This document shows positions 59,737-64,000 of a DNA stretch of 64,000 bases, piece after piece. A program made the position numbers and the translations under genes. The stretch is from Bin87 sp965207585 (GTDB lineage: Bacteria; Chloroflexota; Dehalococcoidia; Lucifugimonadales; UBA3495), in contig CBDBMT010000003.1 of NCBI GenBank assembly GCA_965207585.1, forward strand, positions 3,472,001 through 3,536,000. The letters are read 5' to 3'. The notes below the pieces were generated by a model, which worked only from the letters and a program-made list of their open reading frames with translations, ran no database searches and was not told the origin of the DNA. Numbering within the stretch: position 1 is the first letter of the stretch; every line of letters starts with the position of its first letter.

Positions 59737-60858
59737 CTAGAACGGAAGGTGCTCCGCGATGTCGTTCTCGGTGCGGAAGGGTCCCCACTCGCGCGGCACG
59801 TTGAGCAGGCGGTCTTCCAGGTCGTCGACGCTGTTCTGGCCGCAGTAGGCCATGGCGCGGTTGAACTCTTCGCGGAGGAGTTCCAGCATGTGGTGGACAC
59901 CCTCGGCTCCGTTCACCGCCAAACCCCAATAGAGGGGACGACCGACGGCGACGGCGCGGGCCCCCAAGGCCAGGGCTTTCAACACGTCGCTACCGCGGCG
60001 CACGCCGGAGTCAACGTACACCTCGGCCTTGTCGCCGCAGGCGGCAACAATCTCGGGCACCATCTCGATACTGGAGAAGGTGCTGTCGAGCTGGCGGCCG
60101 CCGTGGGTGGATACGAGCACACCGTCGACGCCGTGTTCCACAGCCATGCGGGCATCTTCCGCGACGCGGATGCCCTTGAGCACCAGAGGGAGATCAGTCA
60201 GGCCGCGAAGCCACTCTATCTCCTGCCAGGTCAGGGGTGGAGACTGGGGCATTTCCCAGCGCGGCGACTCGTCGGTGCCGCTGACCGCCGCCAACTGGTC
60301 CTGCTGTTCGCGGAAGTTGCCGAGTTCGCCGGGGCGCTCGTAGCGGTTGCGGATGTCACGCTCCTTGGGGCTGGGGGCTGGAGTGTCGACGGTGAGGACG
60401 ATGGCCCGATAGCCGGCGACCTCGGCGCGCTTGACCAGGTTCTCGGTAATGTCGTAGCCGCGGTGGTAGAGCTGGAACCACAGGGGGCCGGTGGCGGCCT
60501 CAGCGATCTCCTCCAAGCTGCAGTTGGAAGAGGTGCTGCACATCATGAGGGTATTGGACATGCCGGCGCCGCGAGCGGTGGCGCACTCGGCTTCCGGGTG
60601 GGCGTTCCCGTGGCCGCCGGTGGGGGCAATCATGACGGGGAAACTGATGTCCTGCCCGAGGACTGTCGTGGAGACCTTGCGCTCGGTGGTGTCGCGCATG
60701 AAACGCGGGCGCAGGGTCAGCGCCTCGAAGGCGGAACGATTGCGGGCGGTGGTGATCTCGTCCATCGAACCGGCTTCGATGAACTCCCAGTTGTTGTGGG
60801 GCAGCACCTGCTTGGCCCGAGCCTCATAGTCATAGAGGTTGATGGGGTCCATTCTCAT
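59737..60858 (-). CDS. FMN-dependent alpha-hydroxy acid oxidase/dehydrogenase
   Basis: A 373-residue TIM barrel. MIAPTGGHGNAHPEAECATA, LWFQLYHRGYDITENLVKR, VLTVDTPAPSPKERDIRN and the active-site VLVSTHGGRQLD (His and Arg) with VDSGVRRGSDVLKALALGA are present. The family oxidises glycolate, lactate or mandelate; VSTHGG has Thr instead of the usual Asn. A substrate in the glycolate/lactate range is likely. Confidence 0.9.
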   Translation of the reverse strand: MRMDPINLYDYEARAKQVLPHNNWEFIEAGSMDEITTARNRSAFEALTLRPRFMRDTTERKVSTTVLGQDISFPVMIAPTGGHGNAHPEAECATARGAGMSNTLMMCSTSSNCSLEEIAEAATGPLWFQLYHRGYDITENLVKRAEVAGYRAIVLTVDTPAPSPKERDIRNRYERPGELGNFREQQDQLAAVSGTDESPRWEMPQSPPLTWQEIEWLRGLTDLPLVLKGIRVAEDARMAVEHGVDGVLVSTHGGRQLDSTFSSIEMVPEIVAACGDKAEVYVDSGVRRGSDVLKALALGARAVAVGRPLYWGLAVNGAEGVHHMLELLREEFNRAMAYCGQNSVDDLEDRLLNVPREWGPFRTENDIAEHLPF

Positions 60859-60920
60859 GCTGATACTCCGGGGTTGACCCTATTCGAAAGGGCAACTGTT
60901 GGGATGGCGCAGATTAGCAT

Positions 60921-61409
60921 TCAGAGGTTGAGCCTGACAATAGCGTCAGCAACGTCCGGGAGCATTCGGTACTCGTCAGCCTGGGAGTCGAAGGACATGG
61001 GATGGGGCAAGGAAACATTGTGTACGCGGCGGATGCGGCGCACAGCGTGTCCCTGCGAAGACAAACGGCCGGACAGTTGCCGCACGGTCAGGTGCATTTC
61101 TTCCAGCAACGCCTGGCGAGAAAGCACGTAGCCCGCGCTTTGAGCAACTCTTTGATAAATTTCCCGGGCATCATCGGCCAGGAAACCCCAGAAAGCACGG
61201 ACATGTTCGATGGTCCAGCGACCTTCGGGAACCGCGGGTGCCGCCTCTGACTGTGTATCGTTGGACGACTCTGCAGGCGCGGACGCCACGGATGTTTCAG
61301 TTGCATTACCAACAGGTGCAGCGACAGTAGCATCACCGACCGCAAGTCGTCGGATCGCAACGATCACATCATCGGCATCGCCTTCAAATGTCAGGGCAAC
61401 CTTTACCAT
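60921..61409 (-). CDS. Hypothetical protein with Ala/Ser-rich linker (162 aa)
   Basis: The first 25 residues (VKVALTFEGDADDVIVAIRR) form a small strand-helix unit, then comes a 40-residue low-complexity linker, then a helical C-terminal domain with a winged-helix-like look (EIYQRVAQSAGYVLSRQALL, LHLTVRQLSGRL-like). Possibly DNA-binding, not shown. It is downstream of no obvious operon partner. Confidence 0.65.
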   Translation of the reverse strand: MVKVALTFEGDADDVIVAIRRLAVGDATVAAPVGNATETSVASAPAESSNDTQSEAAPAVPEGRWTIEHVRAFWGFLADDAREIYQRVAQSAGYVLSRQALLEEMHLTVRQLSGRLSSQGHAVRRIRRVHNVSLPHPMSFDSQADEYRMLPDVADAIVRLNL

Positions 61410-61519
61410 TGTTTTACCTCGCGGTGTCAGTTCCGCGACAAGTCTAACACATTATTACGAGGGGTCAACGCACCCTTTAGGTGTTTGGCGGATAGACGAC
61501 TGTACAAGTATCAAACCAA

Positions 61520-61544
61520 AAGGGCGGGTGTTGAACCCGCCCTT
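61520..61544 (-). terminator. Intrinsic terminator of the oxidoreductase operon
   Basis: Ten perfect pairs (AAGGGCGGGT with ACCCGCCCTT, loop GTTGA). On the minus strand it is followed by TTGGTTTGAT. It lies 32 bp after the beta-subunit stop. Confidence 0.78.
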
Positions 61545-61575
61545 GAACAACGCTGGTCGGCAAAGCCAGATACGG

Positions 61576-62574
61576 CTATTCGCCTTCGTCGTGGGGACCA
61601 AAGGGGACGATGCCCGGGATCCACCACTTCTCCCAGGTTTCGTCAATACGCTCCTGGAAGAACTTAAGGTCCTCTTCGGTGAGGTGCGCGAAGCGGCCCT
61701 GGCGCTGGAGATAATCCGTAACGGGCTTCCGGCGGCGAATGCCGCGGGCAATGGCACGGGAGGGCCCGTTCAGGATCAGCTCGCCATCGACGATTTCGTA
61801 CTGCACCCAGATGCCGGTCTCCACGGCCAGCATACCCAACTCGTGGGAGTACTTGGGATCGTAGTCCCAGCCCTTGGGGCACGGGTCAATGCTGTGGATA
61901 AAGGTGGGGCCGCCGATAGTGAGGGCGCGGCGGATCTTGTTGGTGAAGTCCGGCCCGTAGGAACCGCAGGCAGTGGCGACGTAGCGGACGTCGGGATGGC
62001 CGGCGGCCAGCATGGGGACGGTGTTCTTCTTCCAGCGGCGGTTCATGATGCGGTGAACCTTGCCCGGAGGGGAGAACGTGGAGTTGGCGCCCCACGGGCT
62101 GGAACCGGACACCTGGATGTCAGTGTTGGCGTAGGACTCGTTGTCGTAGCAGAGGATGAGCAGGTTGTACTCGTCGTGCTGCAGGGCCGCCGAAATTGCG
62201 GACAGTCCCATATCCACTCCGCCACCGTCGCCGCAGAAAGCGATGACGTTAATGGGCTCCTCCTGCATCTTGCCCTTGCGCATGAGGGAGGCGAGTCCGG
62301 CGGCGGTGCCAGTGGCAGCGGAGCCGCTGGAGCCCAACTGGGTGTGCATCCACGGCACGACCCACGGGGTGCTGTAGTAGGTGGTGTTGGCCACGTACAT
62401 GCAGCCGGTGCTGCCCACCACAATGGTACGGGGGCCGGCGGCCTTGATCATCAGGCGCATCACGAGGGCGGATTCGCAGCCCTGACAGGTACGGTGGCCG
62501 GAGGTAAAGCCCTCGAACACCGGGATCTGCTTGACGCCCCTAACCTGGGGGAGTTCTTGGGTCATGGTAGTCAT
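61576..62574 (-). CDS. 2-oxoacid:ferredoxin oxidoreductase beta subunit
   Basis: A 332-residue TPP and 4Fe-4S subunit. Cys30 and Cys33 in GHRTCQGCESAL, Cys58 in VVGSTGCMYV and a Cys in ATACGSYGPDF are cluster ligands. CGDGGGVDMGLSAI and CYDNESYANTDIQVSGSSPWG bind TPP. It takes CO2-releasing oxidation of a 2-oxoacid to ferredoxin, usually with CoA. It follows the alpha gene on the same strand. Confidence 0.92.
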   Translation of the reverse strand: MTTMTQELPQVRGVKQIPVFEGFTSGHRTCQGCESALVMRLMIKAAGPRTIVVGSTGCMYVANTTYYSTPWVVPWMHTQLGSSGSAATGTAAGLASLMRKGKMQEEPINVIAFCGDGGGVDMGLSAISAALQHDEYNLLILCYDNESYANTDIQVSGSSPWGANSTFSPPGKVHRIMNRRWKKNTVPMLAAGHPDVRYVATACGSYGPDFTNKIRRALTIGGPTFIHSIDPCPKGWDYDPKYSHELGMLAVETGIWVQYEIVDGELILNGPSRAIARGIRRRKPVTDYLQRQGRFAHLTEEDLKFFQERIDETWEKWWIPGIVPFGPHDEGE

Positions 62575-62585
62575 AGCGGCTCTCC

Positions 62586-62621
62586 TTTTGAACGGGGCAA
62601 CTATTTTGAACGGGGCAACTA
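62586..62621 (-). repeat. 18-bp tandem duplication spanning alpha-subunit stop
   Basis: TTTTGAACGGGGCAACTA occurs twice without gap. The right-hand copy holds the alpha-subunit stop TAG, and the left-hand copy sits directly before the beta-subunit Shine-Dalgarno AAGGAGA. Confidence 0.85.
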
Positions 62622-63848
62622 TTCGCGGACACCGATCCAGGTGTTCTCTTCCTTGACATGTCCGGAGTCGATTGAGTCCTGGACCATGGAGGTCATCTCT
62701 TCCACGTCGCGCACCAGAACTTCACGGCCACCGAGGCCGGCGATGAAGCTCTGCATGAGCGGGCGGTTGTCCAGGGTGTAGAGGGCGGAACGGATCTCGT
62801 TGAACAGCACGCCACCGTAAGAGGGCGAGCCGTAGGAATAGTCACGGTCGATGACACCGACGGCCTTGCAATGGCTGAGGGCCTCGCGGATCTCATCAGT
62901 GGCGAAGGGACGGAAGAACTTGACGCGCACAAACCCGACTTTCTTGCCCTGTTCGCGCATCCGACGAACAGCGACGCGGACGGGCATGGCCAGAGTACCC
63001 ATACCGACCAGGACGATCTCGGCGTCGTCGGTCATGTACTCTTCGATGAAGGGGCTGGGGTCGCCGCGACCGAAGAGCTGCTTGAACTCGTCGTAGGCTT
63101 CCTTGATGACGTCGCTGGTGCGGCGCATGGCGTCGTCCGTCTGGCGCCGGATCTCCATGAGCCAGTCTTCGTTGACCTGCGGCGCAACAGTGATGGGGTT
63201 GTCAGGATGGAGCTGCAGGCGTCCGCGATCGTATTGGGGCAGGAACTGATCGACCTGTTCCTGCGTAGGCACGTTGACGATGGCCTGGGAGTGGGTGAGG
63301 AAGGAGCCATCGCAGGAGATGGCGGCGGGCAGGAAGACGCGGGGGTCTTCGGCCACGCGCCAGGCCAGAAGCGCGGTATCCAGCGCCTCCTGGGCGGTGC
63401 CGACCCAGTAGAGCATCCAGCCCAGGTCGCGGACGGCCATGGCGTCGTTATGTTCGACGCCGAAGGCTCCCGGGTCATCCAGGGCGCGGTTGCCGACCAT
63501 TGCCACCACGGGGAGACGCAGGCCGGCGGTGACGGTGATAGCCTCGAAGGCGTAGAACCAGCCTACGCCGCTGGAGCCGCAGAAGGTGCGGGCGCCGACG
63601 GCGGAGGCGTGCTTGACGATCTCGAACTGGGAGTGCTCGCTTTCAGCGACGATGAAGTCACAGTCGAAAGCGCCATCGGCCTTAAGCTTGGACACGTATT
63701 GCATGACCGTGTCGTAAGGCCGGATGGGATAGGCGGTGATAACGTCGACGTCGGCGAGGGAGCAGGCGATGGCGATGGCCTCGCTGCCGCTGATAAGCTC
63801 CTCACGCTCCTGCGGGAGCTCGGTCTGTGGAAGGGTTTGGGTGGCCAT
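62619..63848 (-). CDS. 2-oxoacid:ferredoxin oxidoreductase alpha subunit, YPIRP variant (possible oxalate oxidoreductase)
   Basis: The 409-residue alpha chain has ITAYPIRPYDTVMQY at residues 38-52 where pyruvate enzymes have YPITP, then ESEHSQFEIVKHASAVGART, VVAMVGNRALDDPGAFGVEHND, and a C-terminal domain from about 255 with EIVLVGMGTLAMPVRVAV. The Arg in YPIRP is, as I recall, the feature that distinguishes Moorella oxalate oxidoreductase. The gene order gamma/delta, alpha, beta is also similar. Pyruvate or another oxoacid cannot be excluded. Confidence 0.85.
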   Translation of the reverse strand: MATQTLPQTELPQEREELISGSEAIAIACSLADVDVITAYPIRPYDTVMQYVSKLKADGAFDCDFIVAESEHSQFEIVKHASAVGARTFCGSSGVGWFYAFEAITVTAGLRLPVVAMVGNRALDDPGAFGVEHNDAMAVRDLGWMLYWVGTAQEALDTALLAWRVAEDPRVFLPAAISCDGSFLTHSQAIVNVPTQEQVDQFLPQYDRGRLQLHPDNPITVAPQVNEDWLMEIRRQTDDAMRRTSDVIKEAYDEFKQLFGRGDPSPFIEEYMTDDAEIVLVGMGTLAMPVRVAVRRMREQGKKVGFVRVKFFRPFATDEIREALSHCKAVGVIDRDYSYGSPSYGGVLFNEIRSALYTLDNRPLMQSFIAGLGGREVLVRDVEEMTSMVQDSIDSGHVKEENTWIGVRE

Positions 63849-63851
63849 CAG

Positions 63852-64000
63852 TCATCGTCTCCGGTCAGGGCAACTTCGGATTCAGATTCGGCTTCATACT
63901 TGCCGGGGCTGTGGTAGCCATGGCTGCGCTCGGAGTCGGCGTCGTGAGCCTTTTGGACCTCGATCAGCTGGGTCATCCACTTCTGGTAGCCGTCCTTGTC
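63852..64000 (-). CDS. Probable gamma/delta subunit of 2-oxoacid:ferredoxin oxidoreductase, C-terminal fragment
   Basis: The last 48 codons of a gene that continues off the window end three bases before the alpha start. The residues are polar and acidic (KDGYQKWMTQLIEVQKAHDA, then YESESE-like tail) and hold no ferredoxin motif. The subunit identity rests on operon position only. Confidence 0.6.

Noticed and set aside
59749..62781. Long plus-strand frames opposite the hydroxyacid oxidase and the oxidoreductase beta subunit
   Set aside because: Low-complexity His/Gly/Ala-rich translations typical of antisense high-GC frames.

Overview
The window is 64 kb of GC-rich, gene-dense bacterial chromosome. 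No rRNA or CRISPR array is visible. The gene content points to a free-living or host-associated Chloroflexota, probably of the Dehalococcoidia/SAR202 type. This is an inference from an F420-type luciferase-like oxidoreductase, MmgE/PrpD, LUD-domain lactate utilisation genes, HpcH aldolase, M20D amidohydrolases, several TPP enzymes, and a solute-binding lipoprotein with the VTxxVxVEK coiled-coil linker common in Chloroflexota. No marker gene in the window settles the taxonomy.

Layout. 0-0.8 kb: VapC-type toxin pair. 0.85-5.1 kb: LLM oxidoreductase, MmgE/PrpD, ECF sigma factor/RskA-like anti-sigma pair and a 50-residue zinc ribbon. 5.1-8.3 kb: a double-length ThyX-like protein and an acetolactate-synthase-like TPP enzyme. 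8.3-9.7 kb: a compact HNH/DNA-methyltransferase restriction-modification pair. 9.7-14.5 kb: a complete pyruvate dehydrogenase-type operon (lpd, E1 alpha, E1 beta, E2). 14.7-19.6 kb: a ferredoxin-thioredoxin reductase catalytic chain with an in-frame UGA, Tat translocase genes, an RNA m5U methyltransferase-Maf fusion, thioredoxin, and the tRNA for selenocysteine. 20.4-24.1 kb: lutABC and an MNT/HEPN pair. 24.2-31.3 kb: glycerate kinase, two tandem M20D hydrolases, a dolichol-kinase-like protein, a lipoprotein and a cysteine desulfurase. 31.4-35.1 kb: two tandem EamA-like membrane proteins, one compositionally chimeric. 35.3-38.8 kb: hydrolase, damaged BrnT/BrnA remnant, VOC protein and a benzoylformate-decarboxylase-like enzyme. 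38.8-41.9 kb: four genes chained by ATGA overlaps (EVE protein, PD-(D/E)XK nuclease, AAA ATPase, small PD-(D/E)XK-like protein), a candidate defence operon. 42.1-50.8 kb: P-II, acyl-CoA ligase, Dpp-type ABC transporter, DUF35/thiolase pair. 51-61.4 kb: assorted metabolic genes. 61.6-64 kb: a 2-oxoacid:ferredoxin oxidoreductase operon whose alpha chain has YPIRP in place of YPITP, suggesting oxalate as a possible substrate.

The most notable signal is at 14.7-15.1 kb. The FTR catalytic chain appears to stop at TGA exactly where the last catalytic Cys of the CHC motif belongs. The frame continues for 55 codons, and a hairpin with an apical GGUC loop, whose ten-base core matches the E. coli fdhF SECIS as I recall it, lies 10-37 nt downstream. 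About 4.3 kb away, directly after a thioredoxin gene, is a tRNA with anticodon TCA, a 6-bp D stem and a long variable arm. Together these support a selenocysteine-containing ferredoxin-thioredoxin reductase and, by inference, a selenium-dependent thioredoxin reduction route.

Interspersed short elements recur between genes: paired inverted palindromes ending in CCGGAATGACGG, and copies of a GGATGRACAGGATGG motif. Starts were chosen from Shine-Dalgarno spacing and overlaps. Functions are read from motifs by eye, without database searches.
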